From positions 662,001 to 726,000 of the forward strand of contig OX424557.1 of the NCBI GenBank assembly GCA_949152475.1: a DNA stretch of 64,000 nucleotides, written 5' to 3'. Both the position numbers and the translations under genes were made by a program. The notes under the pieces were generated by a model. That model made no database searches and was not told the origin of the DNA. It saw only the letters and a list, made by a program, of their open reading frames with translations. Shown one piece after another: positions 20,447 through 31,925 of the stretch (positions are counted from its first letter, which is position 1; each line of letters opens with the position of its first letter). This DNA comes from Terebella lapidaria. Taxonomy: Eukaryota > Annelida > Polychaeta > Terebellida > Terebellidae.

Positions 20447-20605
20447 AGTTCATACAGGGATTTGTTCAAGTTGGACAGCACAAGAGAAAGATTCCACTAT
20501 GGAACTGTGGAATCGTCGGTAACTCCTGGGCTGAAATCTCCAGTGAGGTAAAAAATATCCAAGCCGTGACCCAGCAAGACGTTTGCTATGGCTGTCCTCT
20601 CGCAC

Positions 20606-21880
20606 TCATCCCGTAGCCAGACGAAAAGGTCTGCCACTACAGGGAGAGAGGGACGACACGAATGGATCTTCCTTCCAGAATATCAAGAAGTGAAGACTGC
20701 CCATTTTGATCGAGGAGAATCCTGATGTTCTGAAAGAATGCTGGATAGGCTCAATGCGTGGAAGTGTAGAATGGCCAGGTGCTCTTGGAACAGATATCTC
20801 TGATGAAGAAGGTTCAAGATCTGGGATCTGTACCTGTTTGGATTGTCCATTAGGAGATCTGGGAATTCTGGAAACCAGGGCTTTGACAGCCACTTTGAAG
20901 CGATCAGAATGGACTGTGCGTGACTTGCCCAATCTTCTTCAAGATAACTAGGAGAAGGGAGAACGGTGGAAAAGAGTACGCCCAAAGACCTGTCCAGTCT
21001 ATTGCGAGGGCCTCAACCGCCCAGGCACGAGAAACCAGGCACGCAGAAATGTAGAGCAGGAGCCAATGATCTTGGAAGGTCATGAAAAGGTCTAAATAAG
21101 TTGTCACCAGAAACGCCACAGGTGACTGCAGACCTACGGGCTGAGCGACCAATTCGTTGACACGGGTCCCCTCCATGAGAGATCATCTGCTAGTATGTTC
21201 ATGACTCCTGGAATGTGATGAGTGAGAAGGTTAATGTTCTGAGTCTTGGCCCATTCCAGCATCATGCATGTCAAGATAGACAGTTCCCTTGACCGTGTTC
21301 CCCCTTGTTCTTGATGTAACCTACCACAGTGGGTTTCACGAGAATCGTCGAGCCAGCAACTATCTGTTGGGAATGACGGAGACTCAAAAACACAGCCTTG
21401 AGCTGTTGCCAATGTGATGTAGTGTGGTGCAGTAAGTTTGAAAAGAACCAAAGGCCTGAGACCTGGCCCTCGCGAGATGGGCGCCCCAACCATGGCGGGA
21501 GGCGTCCATGAAAAGCAGATAGTCTGGATCCAACTCATGGATCTGATGACCCTGAGGCAAGCCACTGTCATTGCTTCAGCACTGGAGATCGTCCTGAAGA
21601 ATGGGAAGCACCGGAATCAAGGACGCAAGATCCTGGCAGTCGTCCCAATTTTCACTCAGATGGAACCGAAGGGCCCTCATCTGCAAACGAGGTGCCAGGA
21701 ACAATATTCTCCAGGGAGACCATGTGTCCTACAAGATGTAGGGACACAAGCAGAGAGATTGGAATTCCACGAGAGAAAGACCGTAGAAAGAACGTAGAAT
21801 GATGTACAGACATTGCAAACAGTGCACCGTTGGTCTCGCCAGAAACATACTGGTGTTGATGTCCATTCGAGATATGTTAC
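20606..21880 (-). pseudogene. DIRS-like RT end, RNase H and RH-YR linker
   Basis: From 21880 downward on the minus strand the frame picks up DINTSMFLARPT-like RT-end sequence. Next comes an RNase H with Asp-rich start and AHLARAGS-like text scattered over frames, LHWQQLKAVFLSLRHSQQIV, KTxxVGYIKNKGG, and ILTCMMLEWAKTQNINLLTH then HIPGVMNILADDLS (about 21270-21150). The linker has ASHAQSILIASKWLSKPWFP (about 20930-20870). Several frameshifts and stops are present. Assignments are by motif recognition. Confidence 0.65.
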
Positions 21881-22989
21881 CAAGGATCGTCTATAATAGG
21901 ATGTCTAACTCTGCTCAATGTGGACGTAAAAAACGTGATTACGTAAAATGACGAAATTTCATTTGAGCGTGTCAAAACGGTGACAGGTGCTCGAAATTGA
22001 GTTTTTCATACTGCTTATCAGTTCACTCATAGTGAGAACATACAGAATCGGGCCCTGGGGTTGAGCTCAGTGATCTGGGAGGGCACGCGTGTGGGGTGGA
22101 GCCTCATTGTCATCCACAGTTTGTCTCTCTTCCCGCTCGCGAAAATATTTTTGATGTGGTCCAAGCACGTGCATGTCTGTATGCGTGTTTTTGAGCACAT
22201 CCACGTCAATAATTTGAAAAGTTACCATTCCATCTTTTCAAAAATTTAGGATAGAGAAGCATCATCCATTGCCTCGTAAATATCCCGTTTCCATGGAAAT
22301 CCGATGAAAACTGTCGGTATGAGAACCATTCTAATATCATTGCAATACTCGACTTTCATTAATTTTGGAGGTAAATGTTCTGTCTCATAACTCTGAAATG
22401 AATCTATCTTTCACCTGAAAAATACCACCAGAGTTACATCAGAACTTGCTCTCTATTATGTGGGGTTTTTTTAATGAGGCGCCAATTTTATTGTCACCAT
22501 GAGTGGGTCGGTTCTACAGGCGTTTTCGGTGGCAATAAAATGGCATTTCAGGACTTTGAACGGTTGCCATGGCAACAAAAATCAACCGATTTCCATGGAA
22601 ACTGAATATTTTCAAGCCGAGAGATTATTCATCCCATTGCTCAAATTTAAAGACGACTGGGTTAAACCCGTTCGAATTACAGCCTTCGATTCACACACAA
22701 ACATATAAACGGACACTCACAAATCCCGACCCCAATACCACATCAATGGTAACGATCAATGCTGAATATTGTTGAAGAAATTTAGGCCGTATCCCCCACT
22801 CAATGCAATCACGTATCATTTATTTCAATATATGATTCACAACTCTGCTCATGTCCATTACACATCGATGTGCCCATTCTGATTTTTAGTGACCGGCACC
22901 GTTTCAACACGCTCAAATCAGAATTACGTCATATTACGTAATCACGCCTTTTTAGACAGAGTTGGATATCCTATTATAGAAGATCCTTG
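21881..22989. mobile_element. 1.1-kb terminal-inverted-repeat element nested in the DIRS RT
   Basis: The ends are inverted copies: CAAGGATCGTCTATAATAGG at the left and CCTATTATAGAAGATCCTTG at the right. Similarity continues inward through CTAACTCTG/CAGAGTTGG and ACGTGATTACGTAAAATGACG/CGTCATATTACGTAATCACG. A 7-bp ATGTTAC flanks both sides (21874-21880 and 22990-22996). Taking out the element with one flank joins the RT frame sensibly. There is no transposase ORF. The interior has short palindromes such as TTTCCATGGAAA. The superfamily is not certain; 7-8-bp duplications suggest hAT- or P-like. Confidence 0.8.
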
Positions 22990-23600
22990 ATGTTACCCTC
23001 TGGGCTGGAAGCAGATCTGACTTCTCAAAATTGATGATCAGGCCAATCTGCTGACGTAACCGAAAAAAAACTACTGTTAGCTGCAACGGTCTGCTGGTCC
23101 GACGCGGTGATCAGCCAATCATTAGGTACCTGGTGAGCAGAATACCCTTGTGGTGTGCCCAGGCCGAAAACGGCTGGAAACCCTAGTAAAGAGGTACGAT
23201 GGACGAACTGGAGAACTGGCTCTATTGCTTGGCCCTGTAGCATTTTCGAGATTAGGCTGTCCAGAACCAGAAACTTCTCCACCCTGGGCCCTAGGACATG
23301 AAAGTTACATGGATGGGGAGACCGGAGGTGCCTGACTGAATGGGATTCGATACCACACCACAGGATCATGGTCAATAAACTGTCTTCCAACTCAGTATCC
23401 CAGACTTGCCATAAGGCATGAAGACAAGCTCCCACGGTGGACACATCGGAAGGTTGTTTCTGTGGGAGCGTCTGAATCCCACCAGGAACACGGTGAAACC
23501 TTGGATGCGGACGAGGATCAGCCTCCTCCACGGCCTCCATGAGACGAACCGGAGGACGACTTCTTGGCCTTGTCACACTTAAGCTTCTCACTTGCCGCAC
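22990..23600 (-). pseudogene. DIRS-like reverse transcriptase, upstream part
   Basis: The minus-strand frames include RVEKFLVLDSLISKMLQGQA, LLGFPAVFGLGTPQGYSAHQ, DWLITASDQQTVAANS (just after the place of the YxDD box, here degraded to PNDW) and, in another frame, RLRQQIGLIINFEKSDLLPA. The last two are the palm-to-thumb signature of DIRS RT (DDWL.....L....LGW.IN..KS.L.P.Q). Sequence continues across the nested element at 21880. Catalytic residues are lost. Confidence 0.6.
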
Positions 23601-25060
23601 TTAAGTAGTGTGAAAACATTGTTGTTTTGAAGTCTCCCCGGCTTGGAGACCTTGGGAATCTTGAACTGCACTGGCGCCGTAGCTGGCTTCTTGTCCTGGC
23701 ATTCCACCAGCTTCGCGAGCGATAACTTGCAGAGTAGATCAGCCTCCTGGGCCACCGCCTGCTGGCCTTGTTGGGGATCTCCAGGTAAAAAAAGTGACTG
23801 CCAGAGACGGACATGGAATATAGCTTCGTGCAGAAGGCATCCGAAAGCTTGGAAGAAGTCTTCTTGAGAAAAACATCTCTACAGCGTAACACTACGTTGG
23901 CCCACTCGACTTGAGCCTCTTTAATAATCTGTCTGATACACTTATTCACTGAGTAAAAGGTCCGTTTGGTGCAGATCGGGTCGGCCACGATAGATAGCAA
24001 TGGCTAGTGGATGGGCGGTCAAAATCACAGGACAGCTCCAATGGACAGTCAGTGTGAGAAACTGGACAAGCCCTGGAACGAATCTACCCTGGAGAAATCC
24101 CGTGAAAAGTCTTGCGCACAGGAGGGGGAGTAGATTGATCATCCAATCACAGGAGGGGGAGTAGATTGATCATCCAATCACAGGAGGGGGAGTAGATTGA
24201 TCATCCAACGGCTGGCGGATGATGCCTCCACTGGTGGGTCATAGTGCGGAGAGTGGCTGGCAGTCTCAGACGGACGGACGGTAGACGGCCAGACGGTAGT
24301 CGCATCCCCGCTAGCAGAAGCCAGCCTGCAGCGATGTACGAACAAGAACGAGCGTTGGAGTCATGGTCACGATGCTGATCGGTGGAATGCCACAGGCTGG
24401 AGTTAGACGCTTAGTTGACCATGAAGACATCAACTGGGCCGTCTGGTAGCTGAACGGTAGTGAAGTCAGGCAGTCCTGTCTTAGCATGCACAGAGGGGTA
24501 CCTGCCCTCGAAAGAACCCGGGGCTGATACGATGGACCCGGCAGTCTGCGAGCGGGAATCCACCAATGTGTCTGCCTTAGACTCCTCATGAAAGAGCGGA
24601 TCCAATAGAGTAATATCCCAAAGAACAGGACGGTAAGGAACAAAACGGTTGCACAGGGTTGGAAACCGGATTGTCCCCTCCCCCCTAAAAAAGACGCTCT
24701 GGACAAAAAAGAATAGGGCCTTTAGTCTAGTGTCAGGGTAGATAGCATAGCAGCGTCCATTGAATATATCATGGTAGACAGGTTGGAAATCGGAGACTGT
24801 ATATTTCCAACTCGACCGTCCAAGCAATCCGTCCTGGAAGATGATGAAGGGTCGTCAGAGTGCCTGTCAGACGAACGTGCCCTCTTCTCTCGAACAAACT
24901 TCCGACGGGTGATGTCCTCAAAATTGTCATCGGCCCAGGACTCACAGACACGACAGTGCTGACATATCAAGCACGTTTGGATCGACACCAACAGAAACCA
25001 GACAATGAAACACCCCAAAATCAGAGGCAAGTATCGCTTAGCATTCCACCCGATATGCAC
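23601..25060 (-). pseudogene. DIRS-like Gag region
   Basis: Several minus-strand frames carry cohesive but unremarkable protein-like sequence. One has a Cys/His-containing start (CLICQHCRVCESWADDNFED, about 24985-24930) followed by a basic REKRARSSDRHSDDPSSSSR. Next come ESKADTLVDSRSQTAGSIVS near 24570 and, closer to RT, PRSPSRGDFKTTMFSHYL and KKSSSGSSHGGRGG (about 23590-23540). A Ser-rich stretch before RT is usual in DIRS Gag. The domain itself has no strong signature, so the call depends on position upstream of the RT. Confidence 0.45.
24117..24208. repeat. 31-bp direct repeat, three copies
   Basis: CAGGAGGGGGAGTAGATTGA then TCATCCAATCA is repeated three times in tandem without visible differences inside the Gag region of the DIRS-like element. 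The period is not a multiple of three, so it also disrupts the frame. Confidence 0.8.
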
Positions 25061-25099
25061 AAGTTGTCATATGAGGCAAAAATGTTTGTACATAGGGCT

Positions 25100-25518
25100 T
25101 AGGTTTGTATTATAAGCACATGTGCAGTCATATAGGACACTTCTGTTGGTGACCTTGAGGATGACCTCAAATGACCAGAGGAAGGCTAAATCTCAAGGTC
25201 ACCGGGACATGAAAGGTGTAAATTTAGCCTTGAAGGCTAAAGATGGAGCCTGAACTGAGATGTGTAAATTGGCCTAAAGTCATATGCTTTGTATTATAAG
25301 CAAGTATGCAGTCATATATAGCACATCTTTTGGTGACCTTGAGGTTGACCTCAGATGACCAAAGGAAAACTTAATCTCAAGGTTACGAGGACCTGATAAA
25401 TTGGTCTCTAAAGACAAAATGCTTGTAGATAGAGCTTATCTTTATATTATCAGCATATAGAACATCATACATATCACATCTATTGGTGATCTTGAAGTTG
25501 ACCCCCACAACATTGAAG
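25100..25518. repeat. diverged receptor-site repeats
   Basis: Three irregular units of about 130 bp share GTGACCTTGAGGNTGACCTC, AATGACCNNAGGAAGGCTNA and ATCTCAAGGTCAC. They have AGGTCA-type half-sites in both orientations but do not align over the full satellite monomer. No gene. Confidence 0.5.
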
Positions 25519-28145
25519 GTTAAAATTAGCTCAAAGGCTAAGAAAGGTTACTGGACAATATATATTTTAGATATTAGCCTTTTGTCCCAAGACCTTGAAA
25601 AAAATTAGCCCAATGGGCTAGAAAGGTTACCAGAGAAATATACAGAGTTAAGCCGAGGAAGTTGAAGGTCAAATTCAAGGTGACCACTGAAATCGCCATA
25701 TCTCTAACCGTGAAAATGGGATCAAAGGTTAAATTCTAGATCACAAAACTATTCAGCATACATCATTTCCTATATGTTCACTATGGACCCCTAAGTTGTA
25801 AATTTGATAATAAGCGAGATATAAGCCATTTTGTAATCTGACTTTGAAAATAAAATGACTGACCTTGAAATTTAGGTCAAAGGTCAAATTCAATATCATT
25901 AAAATATTCAGAACATATTATTTCCTATATGTTCACAATTGATTCCTAAGCTGTAAAGTCGATAATAAGCAAGATATTAGCCATTTTGTCCTGTTGACCT
26001 TGAAAATGAGGTCAAAAGTCAAATTCAAGGTCACTAGAATATTCAGCATATATCATTTCCTGTATGTTCACAATTGATTCCTAAGCTGTAAAGTCGATAA
26101 TAAGCAAGATATTAGCCATTTTGTACTGTTGACCTTGAAAATGAGGTCAAAAGTCAAATTCAAGGTCACTAGAAAATTCAGCATATATCATTTCCTATAT
26201 GTTCACAATTGATTCCTAAGCTGTAAAGTCGCTAAGAAGCAAGATATTCGCCATTTTGTCCTGTGACCTTGAAAATGGGGTCAAAGGTCAAATTCAAGGT
26301 CACGAGAATATTCAGCATATATCATTTCCTATATGTTCACAATTGATTCCTAAGCTGTAAAGTCGATAATAAGCGAGAAATTAGCAAATTTGTCCTGTGA
26401 CCTTGGAAATGAGGTCAAAGGTCAAATTCAAGGTACGAGAATATTCAGCATATATCATTTCCTATATGTTCACAATTGATTCCTAAGCTGTAAAGTCGAT
26501 AATAAGCGAGATATCAGCAATTTTTTCCTGTGACCTTGGAAATGAGGTCAAAGGTCAAATTCAAGGTCATGACAATAATCAGCATATATCATTTCCTATA
26601 TGTTCACAATTGATTCCTAAGCTGTAAAGTCGCTAATAAGCAAGATATCGGCCATTTTGTCCTGTTGACCTTGAAAATGAGGTCAAAAGTCAAATTCAAG
26701 GCCACTAGAATATTCAGCATATATCATTTCCTATATGTTCACAATTGATTCCTAAGCTGTAAAGTCGCTAATAAGCAAGATATTGGCCATTTTGTCCTGT
26801 GACCTTGAAAATGAGGTCAAAGGTCAAATTCAAGGTCACGAGAATATTCAGCATATATCATTTCCTATATGTTCACAATTGATTCCTAAGCTGTAAAGTC
26901 GATAATAAGCGATAGCAATTTTGTCCTGTGACCTTGGAAATGAGGTCAAAGGTCAAATTCAAGGTCATGAGAATATTCAGCATATATCATTTCCTATATG
27001 TTCACAATTGATTCCTAAGCTGTAAAGTAGCTAATAAGCAAGATATTAGCCATTTTGTCATGTGACCTTGAAAATGAGGTCAAAGGTCAAATTCAAGGTC
27101 ATGAGAATTTTCAGCATATATCATTTCCTATATGTTCACAATTGATTCCTAAGCTGTAAAGTCGCTAATAAGCAAGATATTGGCCATTTTGTCCTGTGAC
27201 CTTGAAATTGAGGTCAAAGGTCAAATTCAAGGTCACGAGAATATTCAGCATATATCCTTTCCTATATGTTCACAATTGATTCCTAAACTGTAAAGTTGAT
27301 AATAAGCGAGATATTAGCCATTTTGTTATGTGACCTTGAAAACGAGGTCAAAGGTCAAATTCAAGGTCACGAGAATATTCAGCATATATCATTTCCTGTA
27401 TGTTCATAACTGATTCCTAAGCTGTAAAGTCGATAACAAGCGAGATATTAGCCATTTTGTCCTATGACCTTGAAAATGGGGTCAAAGGTCAAATTCAAGG
27501 TCATCAGAATATTCAGCATATATTATTTCCTAGAAGTCCACAATTGATTCCTATGCTGTAGAGTCGATAATAAGGGAGATATAAGCCATTTTGTGCTCTG
27601 ACCTTGAAACTGAGGTCAGAGGTCAAATTCAAGGTCACGAGAATATTCAGCATATATCATTTCCTATATGTCCACAATTGATTCCTAGTCTCTAATCTCA
27701 ATATCAAGTGAGATATTAGGCATAATGTGTCCCATTATAAAGCATAGGAGAATTTAACATGGGAAAGTCCCATTTGGGCCGAGTTTGGGCCAAAATGGTC
27801 CACTTCGAGCGATTCAAGCGCAACGAAATTTATAGACATCATAGGAGTACATATCAGGAGTGTTATGTATCAAAAAGAAAAAAAGTTACTGAACAGATTT
27901 TGAGAAAATGGCCACCAAAGTCCAAAACCAGGCATTTTTCGTTGAAAACGGCCGCCATTTTGAAAAAAATGCGAAAATCAAAAAACTAAAAAATACCTCC
28001 TTCTTGAATTATTTTTAAGTATTTTTCTGCAAAATTTCAGAAAAATTCGCCAGTAAACAAAAAAGATAAAAATGTGGACGACGACGACGACGACGGACGA
28101 CGGACGCAACGCCATGCCAATAGGTTATCGGACCATATCGGTTAT
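25519..28145 (+). mobile_element. satellite-bearing Helentron-like element
   Basis: The 5' ends are TTAGCTCAAAGGCTAAGAAA then GGTTACTGGAC (25519), with a second close start at 25607 (TTAGCCCAATGGGCTAGAAA). They are followed by about 15 satellite monomers. The 3' module (27720-28145) has TGTCCCATTATAAAGCATAG, AAAACGGCCGCCATTTTG and a GACGACGACG microsatellite, and it ends GGTTATCGGACCATATCGGT with a damaged hairpin. This order (short terminal structure, tandem core, microsatellite, hairpin) recalls bivalve pearl elements and insect DINE-1. No RepHel ORF is present. The class is inferred. Confidence 0.5.
25640..27700 (+). repeat. satellite array B (~134-bp monomer, about 15 copies)
   Basis: This is the most homogeneous satellite array in the window. 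Neighbouring monomers differ at few positions, for example TCCTGTGACC versus TCCTGTTGACC and GATAATAAGC versus GCTAATAAGC. Almost every monomer contains TGACCTTGAAAATGAGGTCA followed by AAGGTCAAATTCAAGGTCA. The two monomer versions alternate in places, suggesting a higher-order repeat. Noncoding. Confidence 0.9.
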
Positions 28146-29530
28146 CGGAAAATATGTTTAATATTTTAGATGTTAGCCAGGTCACTGGTTAAATTTAAGG
28201 TCAAGAGAATATTCAGCATATATAATATTACGCATATATCATGTCCACAGTTGATTGCTAAGCTGTAAATTCAAAACAGAGAGATATTAGCAATTTTGTG
28301 CTGTGGCCTTGAAAATGAAGGCGAAGTTCAAAATCAAGGTCATCAAAATATTCAGTGTATATCATTTTCTATATGTCCACAATTGATTCCCAAGCCATAC
28401 AGTCAATAGAGGAGCAAGATATGAGCCAGTTTGTACTTGGACCTTGAAAATGAGGTCAGAGGTCAAATTCAAGGTCACAAGAATATTCAGCATATATCAT
28501 TTCCTATATGTCCACAATTGATTCCTAAGCTGTAAAATCGATAAAAAGTGAGATATTAGCCACTTTGTCCTGTGACCTTGAAAATGAGGTCAAAGGTCAA
28601 ATCCAAGGTCACGACAATAATTTGCATATATCATTTCCTATATGTTCAGAACTGATTCGTAAGCCGTAAAGTCGATGACAAGCGAGGTATTAGCTATTTT
28701 GTCCTATGACCTTGAAAATGAAGTCAGAGGTCAAATTTAAGGTCATCAGAATATTCAGCATATATCATTTCCTATATGTCCACAATTGATTCCTAAGCAG
28801 TAGAGTAGATAATAAGCGAGATATGAGCCATTTTGTCCTATGACCTTGAAAATGGGGTCAAAGGTAAAATTCAAGGTCATCAGAATATTCAGCATATATC
28901 ATTTCCTATATGTCCACAATTGATTCCTAAGCTGTAAAGTCGATAGTAAGCGAGATATAAGCCATTTTGTGCTCTGACCTTGAAAATGAGGTCAAATGTC
29001 AAATTCAAGGTCATGACAATAATCAGCATATATCATTTCCTATGTGTCCACAATTGATTCCTAGTCGCTAATCTCAATATTAAGTGAGATATTAGGCATA
29101 ATGTGTCCCATTATAAAGCATAGGAGAATTTAACATGAGAAAGTCCTATTTGGGACCCGTCAAGAAAATGAAAATGGCCGCTACACGCAGACCGGCGATT
29201 CAGGGGCAACGAAACTTATACACATCACAGAGGTATGTGAGAGCAATCTTTTAAACTGAAAATCTCAAAACTGTCTGAACAGTTTTTGAGAAAATGGCCG
29301 CCAAAGTCAGATTTTGGCCGTTTTTCGACGAAAATGGCCGCTATTTTGGAAAAAAAATGCAAAATAAAAAAACAAAAAAATAACCCCCTCTTGAAATATT
29401 TTTAGGTATTTTTGTGTAAAATTTCAGAAAGATCCGATCGTAAACTTTAAAGATAAACATAGGCCCAAGGGACCTGTAGCTTACCGGCTAGCCAATAGGT
29501 GATCGGACCGATGGTCTGGTAACTTCAAGG
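28146..29530 (+). repeat. satellite array C (about 7 copies) and its 3' module
   Basis: Monomers run 28190-29090, then the TGTCCCATTATAAAGCATAG module (29104) with ATGGCCGCTACACGCAGACC. The end (29459-29530) is a chimera: CCCAAGGGACCTGTAGCTTA then CCGGC of the second subfamily's 5' end, directly followed by AATAGGTGATCGGACC and GGTCTGGTAAC of the first subfamily's 3' hairpin. Confidence 0.75.
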
Positions 29531-30185
29531 TTACAAGTATATTCAGCATATATCATTTCCTATATGTCCACATTTGATTTCTAAGATGTAAAGTCGATAA
29601 TAAGCGAGATAATAGCCATTTTGTGCTTTGACCTTGAAAATTAGGTCAAAGGTCAATTTCAAGGTCATCAGAGTATTCAACATGTATCATTTCCTATATG
29701 TCCGCAATTGATTCCTAACCTGTAAAGTCAATAATAAGCGAGATATTAGCCATTTTGTGTTTTGACTTTGAAAATAAGGTCAAAGCTCACATTCAAGGTC
29801 ATGAGAATATTCAGGTTATATCATTTCTTATATGTCCACAATTGATTCCCAAGCTGTAAAGTCGATAATAAGTGAGATATTAGCCATTTTGTGGTTTGAC
29901 CTTGAAAATAAGGTTAAAGCTCACATTCAAGGTCATGAGAATATTCAGCTTATATCATTTCTTATATGTCCACAATTGATTCCCAAGCTGTAAAGTGAAT
30001 AATAAGCGAGATATTAGCGATTTTGTGCTCTGACCTTGAAAATGAGGTCGAAGGTCAAATTCAAGGTCATCAGAATATTCGGCATATATCATTTCCTACA
30101 TGGTCACAATAGATTTCTAAGCTGTAAAGTCGATAATTAGCGAGATATTAGCCATTTTGTGCTCTGATCTTGAAAATGAGGTCAA
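29531..30185 (+). repeat. satellite array D (about 5 copies)
   Basis: Same monomer as arrays A-C, with local variants (AAGGTCAAAGCTCACATTCA in two successive monomers). It is broken at 30185 by the 362-bp tandem repeats and resumes at 31631. Confidence 0.8.
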
Positions 30186-31630
30186 TGTAGGTATCAATCT
30201 ATTACCACAAATGCAGTAGATTTTGGTGATGCCAATAACAAACGTAAAATACAACATTTTGCAATAGAAACAAAGCCCGACCAAATAGTTTATCCAAAGA
30301 CACACTGGCGTCATCAGGGGCAGACAGTGTGTAAAATGTAGTTGTTTCTACTGTACACCTGATGGAATTAGTATACAACTGCCCAACAACCTATGAAATT
30401 TTTTTAGAAATCCGAAACAAACCCCATGGAACAGATATATGACAAGTACATAAGTACCTAATCAATAGCCAGAAGGCTACTGAGTTGATGGTATCCTCGG
30501 GGACAGATTTAACGTCCGCCAGCAGTGACACCGACTCAGTGGTATGAATGTAGGTATCAATCTATTACCACAAATACAGTAGATTTTGGTGATGCCAATA
30601 ACAAACGTAAAATACAACATTTTGCAATAGAAACAAAGCCCGACCAAATAGTTTATCCAAAGACACACTGGCGTCATCAGGGGCAGACAGTGTGTAAAAT
30701 GTAGTTGTTTCTACTGTACACCTGATGGAATTAGTATACAACTGCCCAACAACCTATGAATTTTTTTTAGAAATCCGAAACAAACCCCATGGAACAGATA
30801 TATGACAAGTACATAAGTACCTAATCAATAGCCAGAAGGCTACTGAGTTGATGGTATCCTCGGGGACAGATTTAACGTCCGCCAGCAGTGACACCGACTC
30901 AGTGGTATGAATGTAGGTATCAATCTATTACCACAAATACAGTAGATTTTGGTGATGCCAATAACAAACGTAAAATACAACATTTTGCAATAGAAACAAA
31001 GCCCGACCAAATAGTTTATCCAAAGACACTGGCGTCATCAGGGGCAGACAGTGTGTTAAATGTAGTTGTTTCTACTGTACACCTGATGGAATTAGTATAC
31101 AACTGCCCAACAACCTATGAAATTTTTTTAGAAATCCGAAACAAACCCCATGGAACAGATATATGACAAGTACATAAGTACCTAATCAATAGCCAGAAGG
31201 CTACTGAGTTGATGGTATCCTCGGGGACAGATTTAACGTCCGCCAGCAGTGACACCGACTCAGTGGTATGAATGTAGGTATCAATCTATTACCACAAATA
31301 CAGTAGATTTTGGTGATGCCAATAACAAACGTAAAATACAACATTTTGCAATAGAAACAAAGCCCGACCAAATAGTTTATCCAAAGACACACTGGCGTCA
31401 TCAGGGGCAGACAGTGTGTAAAATGTAGTTGTTTCTACTGTACACCTGATGGAATTAGTATACAACTGCCCAACAACCTATGAAATTTTTTTAGAAATCC
31501 GAAACAAACCCCATGGAACAGATATATGACAAGTACATAAGTACCTAATCAATAGCCAGAAGGCTACTGAGTTGATGGTATCCTCGGGGACAGATTTAAC
31601 GTCCGCCAGCAGTGACACCGACTCAGTGGT
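30186..31630. repeat. 362-bp tandem repeat, four copies
   Basis: Four near-identical units start at about 30186, 30548, 30910 and 31270. They begin TGTAGGTATCAATCTATTAC and contain TTTGGTGATGCCAATAACAA, GGCGTCATCAGGGGCAGACA and GTCCGCCAGCAGTGACACCG. Differences are limited to a few bases (one unit lacks two bases in ACACTGG). The array interrupts the satellite within its GAGGTCAA segment. Open frames of 60-90 codons recur in each unit but show no known domain. Confidence 0.85.
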
Positions 31631-31925
31631 ATTTGACCTTGAATTGTCAAATTCAAGGTCAGGAGAATATTCAGCATATTTCACTTCCTATATGTCCACA
31701 ATGGATTCCTAAGCTGTTAAGTCAATAATAAGCGAGATATTGGCCATTTTGTGCTCTGACCTTGAAAACGAGGTCAAATTCAAGGTCACGAGAATATTCA
31801 GCATATATCACTTCCTATATGTCCACAATTGATTCCTAAGCTGTAAAGTCAATAATAAGTGAGATATTAGCCATTTTGTGCTCTGACCTTAAAAACGAGG
31901 TTAAAGGTCAAAATAAAAATATTCA
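31631..31925 (+). repeat. satellite continuation (2 monomers)
   Basis: TTTGACCTTGAATTGTCAAA restarts the satellite after the 362-bp array. Two monomers follow before the 3' module at 31926. Confidence 0.75.

Larger units (their letters stand above)
20001..25060 (-). mobile_element. DIRS-like tyrosine-recombinase retrotransposon, decayed
   Basis: On the minus strand, fragments occur in the order Gag-like (25060-23601), reverse transcriptase (23600-22990, continuing at 21880), RNase H (about 21571-21134), a linker with WFPELLDLL-like sequence, and the start of a tyrosine recombinase (20446-20136). This order and the wording of the RH-YR region (for example LTHHIPGVMNILADDLS) are typical of DIRS1-group elements, which use a tyrosine recombinase instead of a DDE integrase. 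Many frameshifts, a nested 1.1-kb element at 21881-22989 and a truncated recombinase make it inactive. LTRs are absent, as expected. Confidence 0.75.

Noticed and set aside
30117..31684. Recurrent 65-92-codon ORFs in the 362-bp units
   Set aside because: They are the same unit read repeatedly, with no known domain and frames on both strands.
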